A DNA stretch of 64,000 bases. Origin: an uncultured Rikenella sp. GTDB lineage: Bacteria > Bacteroidota > Bacteroidia > Bacteroidales > Rikenellaceae. The translations under genes and the position numbers were made by a program. The stretch lies in the NCBI GenBank assembly GCA_947627885.1, contig CANQXP010000003.1, positions 20,328 through 84,327 on the forward strand. Reading direction: 5' to 3'. Below, piece after piece: positions 18,902 to 26,500 of the stretch (position 1 is its first letter; each line of letters starts with the position of its first letter). The notes under the pieces were generated by a model. That model was not told where the DNA came from and did no database searches. It saw nothing but the letters and a program-made list of their open reading frames with translations.

Positions 18902-20065
18902 CTATAGTTGATTCTCCGGGAAATCCCTTTGCAGGGTGATGATATTGATCTCCGGCCATGCACCGAAACGGAAGGGCACCGTGCCGCCCGCGCCAATCGA
19001 GACGTATAGCGTCCGGTCTCCGTCGCGGTAAATACCGCCCCATTCGGGATAGGCCCACCGTGCCGGGGAGAAATGGCCGATCATAAGCTGCATGGCGTGC
19101 GTGTGGCCAGAGAGCGTCAGCTGGATGTCCGTCTTGGGCAGCACCTCGCGCCGCCAGTGCGTCGGGTCGTGGCTCATCAGTATTTTGAAAACTCCTTCCG
19201 GCACTCCCTCCATCGCTTTCCGCAGGTCGCCCCGCGACGGGAACGGCGGACGGCTGTCGTTCTCGACCCCGATCAGGGAGATGCTGTCCGTTCCGTGCCG
19301 TATGGTGCGGTTTTCGTTCAGCAACAAGTCCCAGCCGAACCCTTGCTCGCGACGTTTCAGCTCCGCGAGGTTGCGCGCAGCGCCGTCGGCCGTGTCGTAA
19401 CGGCGGTAGGTGCAGTAGTCGTGGTTGCCCAGGATCGAGAAAACGCCGTCGCGGGCCTTGAGCTGCGGCAGGATACCCATGAAAGGATCGAGTTCGTCCG
19501 CCGAAGAGTTGACCAGGTCGCCAGTGAAAACGATCAGGTCAGGGTGCAGGGCGTTGACCCTTTCGACCAGTTCCCGGAGGTAGGCGGTATCGTTGCCGAA
19601 CGTCCCGACGTGCAGGTCGGAGAGCTGCACGAGGCGGTAGCCGTCGAACGATGCCGGAAGATCGGCTGAAGCGATCGTGACCTCCTTCACTTCCAATCGT
19701 TTCCATCCGCGGGCAAAGCCGTAGGCGAAAGCGACGCAGGTGACGGCGGCCACCGCGATGCCGGCAACGTTCCCGACCGTGGCGGCATAGGGGACGGCCA
19801 GCCCGACGCCCCGTCCGGCCAGCGATACGATCGAAAAAAACAGCTTGGGTGCGGCGACGCACAGCAAGATCCCGAAAAAGAGCTTCATCAGCCAGTCCTG
19901 ATGGCTGCCGACTGTCCAGGCCACCAAGGCGGCGACCGCCAGCAGCGAGGGTATCCAATAGGCGATGCTCCAAAAGGTCGGGGCCGCGCCGCGCACGAAC
20001 GCAAGCCAGATATAGAGGTCGGGCAGCAGGAGCAGTAAGATGAACAGGACGAGGAAGAGTATCAT
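18902..20065 (-). CDS. Membrane-anchored metallophosphoesterase (YkuE/LpxH-like fold)
   Basis: The first ~150 residues hold four membrane segments (ILFLVLFILLLLLPDLYIW; YWIPSLLAVAALVAW; KLFFGILLCVAAPKLFF; VGNVAGIAVAAVTCVAF). The catalytic half has the calcineurin-like metal motifs QLSDLHVG, FTGDLVN, GNHDY, MSHDP and SGHTHAMQL. I moved the start to MILFLVLF; the earlier Met adds a polar stretch over the promoter region. Similar proteins act on phospholipid-linked or nucleotide-lipid phosphate esters at the membrane, but the substrate is unknown. No operon partner is evident. Confidence 0.85.
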   Translation of the reverse strand: MILFLVLFILLLLLPDLYIWLAFVRGAAPTFWSIAYWIPSLLAVAALVAWTVGSHQDWLMKLFFGILLCVAAPKLFFSIVSLAGRGVGLAVPYAATVGNVAGIAVAAVTCVAFAYGFARGWKRLEVKEVTIASADLPASFDGYRLVQLSDLHVGTFGNDTAYLRELVERVNALHPDLIVFTGDLVNSSADELDPFMGILPQLKARDGVFSILGNHDYCTYRRYDTADGAARNLAELKRREQGFGWDLLLNENRTIRHGTDSISLIGVENDSRPPFPSRGDLRKAMEGVPEGVFKILMSHDPTHWRREVLPKTDIQLTLSGHTHAMQLMIGHFSPARWAYPEWGGIYRDGDRTLYVSIGAGGTVPFRFGAWPEINIITLQRDFPENQL

Positions 20066-20161
20066 TGTTATATCCGGTCGGTCGTTTGGTTTAAAGAAAC
20101 GGTTGCTTCCGATTTTTATTGGTTCGGTGATCCGATTATCCAAAAATCGTTCCGTACCGGC

Positions 20162-20701
20162 TTAAACATGAAATCCGGCTCGATAAGCCTGCTCCATGGC
20201 TGGCGTTCCCTCGATCTCGCCCACGCGCCATGCCCCGACGCCGTAGATAACTCCCTTTTCCCGCGGGTTTTCGAGGCAGTCGAGGAAGCCGCGGAAACAC
20301 TCCACGGTGCGCTCCATGGCGGGAACACTCCGCTCGGCCGCCGACACGATAAAGTAGAACTCTTTGTTCCGCATTTCGAGGTAGCGCGCACAGGCCCGGT
20401 CGATCAGCGTCTTCATCTGGGCGCAAAGCGTGTAGAAGTAGACCGGGGTGGCCATCACGATAACGTCCGCCGCGATCATTTTGTCCAGTATCCCGGCAGC
20501 ATCGTCGCGCTGCGGGCATGGCCGGGCGCCGTTGAAGCAGGTGCCGCAACCCGTGCAGTAACCGATCTTGTAATCTTTCAGGAAAACCTTCTCGGCCTCG
20601 TGTCCGGCCTCTTGGGCACCGGCCAGGAAACGTTCGCACAGCCGGTCGGAATTGCCGCCGCGCCGCGGGCTCGACGAGAGGATCAAAATTTTTTTGCTCA
20701 T
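20162..20701 (-). CDS. Flavodoxin-like NAD(P)H-dependent oxidoreductase / iron-sulfur flavoprotein type
   Basis: A 179-aa flavodoxin-fold protein opening KKILILSSSPRRGGNSDRL, the FMN phosphate loop. CTGCGTCFNG holds the cysteine cluster of iron-sulfur flavoproteins, and ATPVYFYTLCAQMKTLIDR is the second flavin-contacting loop. It probably transfers electrons from NAD(P)H to quinones or other small acceptors. It precedes the acetyltransferase gene's end by about 80 bases and may be the last gene of the AraC-linked cluster; co-transcription is inference. Confidence 0.85.
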   Translation of the reverse strand: MSKKILILSSSPRRGGNSDRLCERFLAGAQEAGHEAEKVFLKDYKIGYCTGCGTCFNGARPCPQRDDAAGILDKMIAADVIVMATPVYFYTLCAQMKTLIDRACARYLEMRNKEFYFIVSAAERSVPAMERTVECFRGFLDCLENPREKGVIYGVGAWRVGEIEGTPAMEQAYRAGFHV

Positions 20702-20781
20702 TGCGTAATTCGTTTAAAATTGTCGTCGGTATATAAGGTTTGCCGTACAATACGAAGATAGCGGTAAAAGACTTTTCATCG

Positions 20782-21345
20782 TTATTCGGTTCGGATCGGC
20801 CTTATCACTTGGGCCGGAACACCTCCGGCGACCACGTTGTCCGGAACGTCCCGCGTGACGACCGCGCCGGCAGCCACTATCGCGTTTTCCCCGATCGTCA
20901 CGCCCGGCAGGATCACGGCCGCCGCCCCGATCCATGCGTTGCGCTTGATGACAACGGGTTTTGTGTAAACATTGTGCCGCAATTCGGGCTGTTCGGCGTG
21001 GTTCTCGGTAATGATGTTCACCTGAGGCCCGACGAAAACGCCGTCTTCGAGGGTAATGCCTCCGCGGTCCATGAACATGCATCCGCTGTTGACGAACACT
21101 TTCCGGCCGAGGCGGATGAATTGGCCGAAGTCGGTGTGGAACGGCGGCACGATCCAGATGGTTTCGTCTATTTTCTGCCCCGTCAGCTCGCCGATGACTT
21201 TACGGACTTGCTCCGGGGTGTGGTACGATGCGTTGAGCTGCCCCGTGATCCGCATGCCTCTCAGCAAAGCCTCATACAATACCGGATATTCCGGGTCGCT
21301 TTCGAGGATCAGATCGCCCCGGCGCATCCTTTCGAAAATGTCCAT
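20782..21345 (-). CDS. Sugar O-acetyltransferase (maltose/galactoside acetyltransferase family)
   Basis: A 187-aa left-handed beta-helix enzyme that transfers acetyl from acetyl-CoA to sugar hydroxyls. The N-terminal Mac domain is recognisable, the active-site His lies in IITENHAEQPE, and the hexapeptide repeats include IGAAAVILPGVTIGENAIVAAGAVV and PAQVIRPI. It begins 3 bases after the hydrolase stop, so it is co-transcribed with it under the AraC-type operator. Confidence 0.9.
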   Translation of the reverse strand: MDIFERMRRGDLILESDPEYPVLYEALLRGMRITGQLNASYHTPEQVRKVIGELTGQKIDETIWIVPPFHTDFGQFIRLGRKVFVNSGCMFMDRGGITLEDGVFVGPQVNIITENHAEQPELRHNVYTKPVVIKRNAWIGAAAVILPGVTIGENAIVAAGAVVTRDVPDNVVAGGVPAQVIRPIRTE

Positions 21346-21348
21346 CTC

Positions 21349-22377
21349 TTATTTCAGGTTTTCGTTGAAAAATGCCTCCAGTTTATCAAAGGGAATAAGG
21401 CTCGTACGGTCGTAGAGATCGACGTGGCCCGCACCCGTCACGATCAAAAGCTCTTTCGGTTCGGCAGCCCGCTTGTAAGCGTCCTCGCTGAACTCGCGCG
21501 AATGGGCGTTCTCTCCGGCGATGAAGAGCATCGGCCGCGGCGAGATGGTTTCGATGTCGTTGAACGGATAGAAATTCATAAATTTCACATTGCTCGTCAG
21601 GGTAGGGTGGGTGGTGGTCAGCGGGTCGGCTCCCTGCGGAATGACCTCGCCACGCGGCGTGCGGTAGAACTCGTAAAACTCGCGCTCGACGGGCGTGGAA
21701 CTCTCCGTCAGCTCATGCACCGAACCGCTGGTGTATTTCGCGGGGCCGCCGGAGAATTCGGTGTAGCGTTGTTCGGCGGCTTCCGCCAGGATTTGTTTAC
21801 GCTGTTCCAAGGAGAGGGCATGTCCGAGTCCGTCGCGGTTGGCCGCTCCCATGTCGTACATGCTGACCGTTGCGATGGCTTTCAGCCGCGGGTCTATCTT
21901 CGCCGCGCTGACGGCGAAACTGCCGCTGCCGCAGATGCCGACCACGCCGATCCGCTCGCGGTCGATAAAGTCGCGGGTGCCGAGATAATCCACCGCCGCG
22001 CTGAAGTCTTCGGCGTAGATGTCAGGCGAGACGGCATTGCGTGGTTCACCCTCGCTCTCGCCCCAGAAAGAGAGGTCGAGGGAGAGGGTCACAAAGCCGC
22101 GTTCGGCCAGTTTCGTGGCATAAAGGTTCGCGCTCTGTTCCTTGACGGCGCCCATCGGATGGCCTACGATGACGGCTGGGCGTCGCTCCCCGGCTTTCAT
22201 CTCCTTCGGCAGGAAAAGGTTCGCGCCTACTTTCATTTTGTAAAGATTCGGGAAGGAGACCTTCTCGATGTTCACGGAATCGCTTTGGTAGAAATTTTCC
22301 GTGTCGGCCTGTGCGTAAGACCGGGTCGATGCGAGTGTCATAAGGCAAACTGTCGTTAAAGTAAGTATTCGTTTCAT
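21349..22377 (-). CDS. Secreted alpha/beta hydrolase (dienelactone hydrolase-like)
   Basis: The real start is MKRILTLTTVCLMTLAS with a signal peptide ending near RSYAQA; the 543-aa ORF reads far back through the divergent araC gene. The nucleophile elbow is GICGSGSFAVSA, with a likely acid in FIAGENAHSREF and the His in TGAGHVDLYDR. The substrate is unknown. A perfect -7 box TACCTTTG (22406-22413, minus strand) lies 28 bases upstream, and two CGGATTAC-type repeats stand immediately behind it, so it is probably activated by the divergent regulator. Confidence 0.88.
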   Translation of the reverse strand: MKRILTLTTVCLMTLASTRSYAQADTENFYQSDSVNIEKVSFPNLYKMKVGANLFLPKEMKAGERRPAVIVGHPMGAVKEQSANLYATKLAERGFVTLSLDLSFWGESEGEPRNAVSPDIYAEDFSAAVDYLGTRDFIDRERIGVVGICGSGSFAVSAAKIDPRLKAIATVSMYDMGAANRDGLGHALSLEQRKQILAEAAEQRYTEFSGGPAKYTSGSVHELTESSTPVEREFYEFYRTPRGEVIPQGADPLTTTHPTLTSNVKFMNFYPFNDIETISPRPMLFIAGENAHSREFSEDAYKRAAEPKELLIVTGAGHVDLYDRTSLIPFDKLEAFFNENLK

Positions 22378-22405
22378 GATTATTGCTTTCGGATTTTGTA
22401 CCTTG

Positions 22406-22413
22406 CAAAGGTA
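22406..22413 (-). promoter_or_regulatory. -7 box of the hydrolase promoter
   Basis: TACCTTTG on the minus strand; no TTTG lies at the -33 position (22433-22436 reads TCGG), which fits an activator-dependent promoter. Confidence 0.6.
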
Positions 22414-22440
22414 AAGGGCGGCTTGCGGCGGGTCGGTAGA

Positions 22441-22469
22441 CGGATTACGGTTTGTTTTACCCGGATTAC
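22441..22469 (+). promoter_or_regulatory. AraC-type operator copy 1
   Basis: CGGATTAC, 13 bases (GGTTTGTTTTACC), CGGATTAC: direct half-sites with 21-base periodicity, starting 28 bases from the hydrolase -7 box. This is typical of AraC-family binding sites. Confidence 0.7.
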
Positions 22470-22539
22470 AGGTCGTTATTTTTTTTATTCTTTCCGATCT
22501 ATAATTACTAACGCTCTGTTTCGGAGCGTGGCAGGTAGA

Positions 22540-22568
22540 CGGATTACAGGTTCTTTTACCCGGATTAC
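22540..22568 (+). promoter_or_regulatory. AraC-type operator copy 2
   Basis: CGGATTAC, 13 bases (AGGTTCTTTTACC), CGGATTAC, again at 21-base periodicity, 99 bases from copy 1. It lies 42 bases before the araC-type -7 box TATTTTTG (22611-22618), suggesting autoregulation. Confidence 0.7.
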
Positions 22569-22638
22569 GGATTCCGCTGCCGGGCAGGGCGGGAAAACCG
22601 GGAAAGCGTGTATTTTTGCCCTTATAAACGACAACGCT

Positions 22639-23541
22639 ATGGACAATAAAATTCTTCACCTCGAAACCGTCGATGCCTATAACAAGCTGCTGGAGATCGA
22701 AACGCTCCATCCGCTGGTCAGCGTCATCGACATGTCGCAGGCAAAGCCGATGCGGCACATGCGGCACACTTTCGAATTGTATGTGATCTTCCTCAAAGAG
22801 GTCAAATGCGGGGACTTGCGGTACGGCCGGCACTATTACGATTACCAGGAGGGCACCTTGGTCTGTGTCGCCCCGGGGCAGGTGGTCGGGGTGGAGGATA
22901 ACGGCGAGGTTTTCCAGCCGAAGGGGTGGGCGCTGGTGTTCCACCCCGACCTGATCCGGGGTACCTCGCTGGGGCAGCATATCAAAGAGTATACGTTTTT
23001 TTCATACGAGTCCAACGAGGCGCTCCACCTCTCGGAGCGGGAACGCGAAATGGTGGTCGAGTGCCTGCAAAAGATCCGGCACGAGTTGGAGCATGCCATC
23101 GACCGACACAGCAAGCGGTTGATCGCCATCAATATCGAGATGCTGCTCGACTATTGCCTGCGGTTTTACGAGCGGCAGTTCATTACGCGGTCGAATGTCA
23201 ACCGCGATGTGCTGACCCGTTTTGAACGGCTGCTCGACGATTATTTCGCCGGCGACCGGGCGCAGCGTGACGGCTTGCCATCCGTGAAATACTGTGCGGG
23301 AGAACTGTGCCTTTCCCCGAACTATTTCGGCGACCTGGTCAAAAAGGAGACGGGCAAAACCGCCCAGGAGTATATTCAGCTCAAGTTGATCGGCGTTGCA
23401 AAGGAGCGCATACTGGATCCGGAGCGGACGATCGGGCAGGTCGCTTATGAACTGGGGTTTCAATACCCGCAGCATTTCACCCGGCTGTTCAAGAAAGTGA
23501 CTGGCTATACGCCCAATGAATATCGGGCACGTGCCAATTGA
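22639..23541 (+). CDS. AraC-family transcriptional regulator
   Basis: A 300-aa protein: an N-terminal cupin-like sensor (about 1-175; HTFELYVIFLKEVKCG, GTLVCVAPGQVVG) and two C-terminal HTHs (YCAGELCLSPNYFGDLVKKE; IGQVAYELGFQYPQHFTRLFKK ending GYTPNEYRARAN). The start MDNKILHLETVD is preceded 20 bases upstream by TATTTTTG. The divergent hydrolase gene and the CMD gene at 25.8 kb carry the same operator-like motif, so these are its likely targets. The sensed signal is unknown. Confidence 0.93.
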   Translation: MDNKILHLETVDAYNKLLEIETLHPLVSVIDMSQAKPMRHMRHTFELYVIFLKEVKCGDLRYGRHYYDYQEGTLVCVAPGQVVGVEDNGEVFQPKGWALVFHPDLIRGTSLGQHIKEYTFFSYESNEALHLSEREREMVVECLQKIRHELEHAIDRHSKRLIAINIEMLLDYCLRFYERQFITRSNVNRDVLTRFERLLDDYFAGDRAQRDGLPSVKYCAGELCLSPNYFGDLVKKETGKTAQEYIQLKLIGVAKERILDPERTIGQVAYELGFQYPQHFTRLFKKVTGYTPNEYRARAN

Positions 23542-23597
23542 CGTTTGGAAGGCAGGTTCAGTACCGGTGATAAGGCACGGATGCCACGAAACCGGGA

Positions 23598-24446
23598 TCA
23601 GAGTTCTTTCTCCCACTGCATGAACAGATCGACCGTTGCGGGGTCGTAGTGCGAGAAGAAAAGGCTTTCGCCCTTGTCCAGTGCAGCGATGGCGGCCATG
23701 TCTTCGGCCGTAAGGACGAAATCGAACACATCGAGATTCTCGACCATACGCTCCTTATGCGTCGATTTCGGGATGACCGCCACGCCCCGCTGAATCAGAA
23801 ATCGCAAAGCCGTCTGCGCAACCGATTTGCCGTATCTGGCACCGATCTTTTCCAGCGTCCCGTTCGTAAAGAAATCGTTGCGCCCCTCCGCGAACGGCCC
23901 CCACGACATAATCTGCGTGCCATATCTCTCCATAATCCGCTGCGGAGCGGTCTGCTGGTTGAAGACGTGCGTTTCCACCTGGTTCACCGCCGGCTTGATC
24001 TCCGCATGTTCAGCCAGGTCGATAAAACGGTCAGGATAGAAATTCGACACGCCGATGGCACGGGCTTTCCCCATCCTGACGGCCGCTTCCATTGCCCGGT
24101 AGGCTCCGTAATAGTCGTTGAAAGGCTGGTGAAGCAAAAGCAGGTCGATGTAACCGGTCTGCAATCTGCCGAGCGATTCGTCGATCGAGGCGGCGGCTTT
24201 CGCCTCGCCATAATTGTTTAACCAGATCTTCGTCGTGATAAAAAGTTCTTCGCGGGGCACACCGCATTTGCGAAGGGCTTTGCCCACACCTTCTTCGTTG
24301 TGGTAAGCCTGCGCCGTGTCGATCAAGCGATAGCCCGCTCCGATGGCGTCCGATACGCAACGTTCGCACTCACGGGGATTGATTTGGTAGACGCCGTAAC
24401 CCAGTATGGGCATCTTAACTCCATTGTTTAATTTTACAAATTCCAT
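23598..24446 (-). CDS. Aldo/keto reductase
   Basis: A 282-aa NADPH-dependent (beta/alpha)8 reductase opening VKLNNGVKMPILGYGVYQ. The catalytic set is Asp and Tyr in LIDTAQAYHNEEGVG, Lys in ITTKIWL and His in LLLHQPF; cofactor contacts include AIGVSNF and IPKSTHKERM. It reduces aldehydes or ketones in the cytosol. It follows the cupin-CMD gene in the same direction, with a 116-base gap holding 21-base-spaced TACGGCCTGT repeats, so it may have its own control as well. Confidence 0.95.
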   Translation of the reverse strand: MEFVKLNNGVKMPILGYGVYQINPRECERCVSDAIGAGYRLIDTAQAYHNEEGVGKALRKCGVPREELFITTKIWLNNYGEAKAAASIDESLGRLQTGYIDLLLLHQPFNDYYGAYRAMEAAVRMGKARAIGVSNFYPDRFIDLAEHAEIKPAVNQVETHVFNQQTAPQRIMERYGTQIMSWGPFAEGRNDFFTNGTLEKIGARYGKSVAQTALRFLIQRGVAVIPKSTHKERMVENLDVFDFVLTAEDMAAIAALDKGESLFFSHYDPATVDLFMQWEKEL

Positions 24447-24473
24447 ATTTTTTCCGTTATTATTTTAGTCTGA

Positions 24474-24507
24474 TACGGCCTGTTTTTATCGCCTGTACGG
24501 CCTGTAC
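24474..24507 (-). promoter_or_regulatory. Direct repeat TACGGCCTGT with 21-base period upstream of the aldo/keto reductase
   Basis: TACGGCCTGT occurs at 24474 and 24495, so CGG triplets are 21 bases apart as in the CGGATTAC operators. It may be a diverged operator or an unrelated site. Confidence 0.3.
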
Positions 24508-24562
24508 TTCTTTACTGTCAGCCTGAAAAGTCGACGTTCATCTGCCTCCGGTGTGAATGGCA

Positions 24563-25804
24563 TTACTCATTTTCAGGTACCACTTCATTCAGGCAGGCGA
24601 CAGCGTTAAGCGTACGCGGATAACCGATATAAGGCAAAAGCTGCGTCACAACCGCCAGCAGCGTGTCTTTGCCGTTTCCGACGTTCAGGTTACCCTGGAT
24701 ATGGCCCTTGACCTGCGATTCGCAGCCGCCTAACGACACGAGTATCGAAAAAGTAAGCAGTTCGCGCTGCCGGGCGTCCAGTCCGGTGCGGGTCTGGTAG
24801 TCGCCGAAACAGTTGGCCGAGAGGTAACGCTGAATATGCTTCTGGTTCTGCGGAGCAGCCTCATACATCCGGTCGATCTGACCGCCGAATATCTCTTTTT
24901 GCAGCGCGAGTCCCTTCTCGAAACGCGTTTCGGGCGAGGTCGTAGACTGTCCCTCCAACGGCAGTTCCACACCGTTGACCGTCAGGAAATCGTTCGTCAC
25001 ACCGATAAAATCGACGACTTTTGCCATACCTACATAAGGTACGGCATGGTAAAGCACCTCCTTGATCTCGACCGGTGTGATGCCGTTTGCCATCGCTGCG
25101 CGAAGCGTCAGGCGGTATGTTTCGGCGGCTTGCTGCGCTATGGCGGAGGCGAGGGTTACCAGGATGCGCGTCCGGATATCCAGTTCTCCGTACCGCTGCG
25201 TTTCACCGAAAGCGAAATTGCCGAAGATTTCGGCCAGCTCCGGATCGTTTTCCAAATGGGCATTCCATGCCGGGAGTTGGCGCTCCGATGTCTCCGAAAG
25301 GGTGCCGCCCGTTGCTTCGTCATATTGCTTGTCATCCACCGGGCCGAGCCAGGTTGACTTGTTCGTTTGCGGGTTGCATGTGACCGCAAGGTGCGAGAAC
25401 CAACTGTCCGGGGCGGCGCCGTGCCAGTGCACTGCATCCGGGGCGATCTCTACTACGTCGCCCGGCAGAAGTTCACGGGCCGGTTTGCCCTCTTCCTGAT
25501 AGTAACCGCGGCCTGCCGTGACAATGAGCAACTGGCCCCCCGTGTGGCTGTGCCAGTTGTTGCGGCAGCCCGGTTCGAAGGTCACGTTCGATACGGGAAC
25601 GTTCAGCTCCTTGAGTTGCGTGAGCGGGGCCAGATAAGACTGCCCGATAAAGTATTGCGCATAGGCGGTGTTCGGCTCGCCCTGCGGGAAAATCTGTTGA
25701 AATTTCGTTTCGTGTTCCATATCCTTTGCTTGTGCGTTTATCGGATCGCCGAAGCCGAATAGTAATCCGGCAATGGCAATCACATTCAAAATACTTTTTT
25801 TCAT
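24563..25804 (-). CDS. Secreted cupin - carboxymuconolactone decarboxylase-like double-domain protein
   Basis: After a signal peptide (ending near INAQA) comes a cupin domain with metal-binding histidines (NNWHSHTGGQLLIVTAG, DAVHWHGAAPDSW). Two carboxymuconolactone decarboxylase/AhpD-like domains follow: GELDIRTRILVTLASAIAQ with KEVLYHAVPYVGMAK, and LDARQRELLTFSILVSLGG with VVTQLLPYIGYPR. The AhpD CxxC pair is not present in either. Many Bacteroidales carry this architecture next to AraC regulators and aldo/keto reductases. The reaction is unknown. A CGGATTAC operator-like site lies 74 bases upstream of the start. Confidence 0.9.
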   Translation of the reverse strand: MKKSILNVIAIAGLLFGFGDPINAQAKDMEHETKFQQIFPQGEPNTAYAQYFIGQSYLAPLTQLKELNVPVSNVTFEPGCRNNWHSHTGGQLLIVTAGRGYYQEEGKPARELLPGDVVEIAPDAVHWHGAAPDSWFSHLAVTCNPQTNKSTWLGPVDDKQYDEATGGTLSETSERQLPAWNAHLENDPELAEIFGNFAFGETQRYGELDIRTRILVTLASAIAQQAAETYRLTLRAAMANGITPVEIKEVLYHAVPYVGMAKVVDFIGVTNDFLTVNGVELPLEGQSTTSPETRFEKGLALQKEIFGGQIDRMYEAAPQNQKHIQRYLSANCFGDYQTRTGLDARQRELLTFSILVSLGGCESQVKGHIQGNLNVGNGKDTLLAVVTQLLPYIGYPRTLNAVACLNEVVPENE

Positions 25805-25842
25805 CGAAATTCATGTTAATCGGTTAACTTTATCCCATATTG

Positions 25843-25906
25843 CAATATTACGGCAGGAGTTTTATCATAAGGTTATACGGATTACGGTTTCAGTTACCAG
25901 AATCAA
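25843..25906 (-). promoter_or_regulatory. Promoter and operator copy 3 of the cupin-CMD gene
   Basis: CGGATTACGGTTTCAGTTACC (25878 on) matches the first 21 bases of the hydrolase operator at 18 positions; the second half-site is degenerate (AGAATCAA). It starts 28 bases beyond the -7-like box TAATATTG (complement of 25843-25850), exactly the spacing seen at the hydrolase. Confidence 0.65.
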
Positions 25907-25942
25907 CGATTGTGATTAAATACGGATAAATCGATTTTATAA

Positions 25943-26290
25943 ACGGGTAATCGTCCCGCTTTTTTTGGAGAAAATGCGGATGTTAAGGTATTCATGAGAA
26001 GAAATGGCGTTGATTCATTAAAGAAAATTACAGCCGGGATCGACAAACTGGAGGTATTCCTTTTGTCCCGTGGAAATAAAGATCCGGATATGATTGAATT
26101 TTTCCGAAAAGTGCAAGCTCTCCGGTCTTTCGACGTGGCGCACCGCACAAGCTCTGACTCAGGAAAGGGGGAACCTATCGAGACATATTTTTAAATAGAT
26201 ACCAGAAGTAAACGCGAAATCTTGGATGGCATTTTCGATGGATTCGTGGGTTATCTGGGAAAATTGCGGTCTGCATTTATGGAAATTTGA
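25943..26290 (+). pseudogene. Short unrecognised reading frame interrupted by one stop
   Basis: The frame from about 25943 reads TGNRPAFFGENADV, SLKKITAGIDKLEVF, FFRKVQALRSFDVAHR and ETYF, then TAA at 26192-26194, and continues in the same frame with IDTRSKREILDGIFDGFVGYLG to a second stop. The protein-like content on both sides of the TAA suggests a C-terminal remnant with a nonsense lesion. I do not recognise the family. Low confidence. Confidence 0.35.
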
Positions 26291-26500
26291 ATGCCAAGGG
26301 TATTAAATGTATCTGGGCCGGACAGCGATAGTTGTCCGGCTTTTTGTTCATGTAGGTATGTAAATATATAATTGCAGTTATTTAGGTAAAATTACCTGAA
26401 TTATTTGTGCGAATAGTCCTCTTTTCTTTAACTTTACCACTATTAGAAGGTTCGATACCGGATTTATCAATTATTCAATTACCCCCAAATTTATTGCATG

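Noticed and set aside
20740-22359. 539-codon plus-strand ORF
   Set aside because: Antisense to the acetyltransferase and hydrolase genes.
22441-22568. Possible CRISPR-like repeat array (CGGATTAC units)
   Set aside because: Only short half-sites with 21-base phasing and no spacers; better explained as regulator operators.
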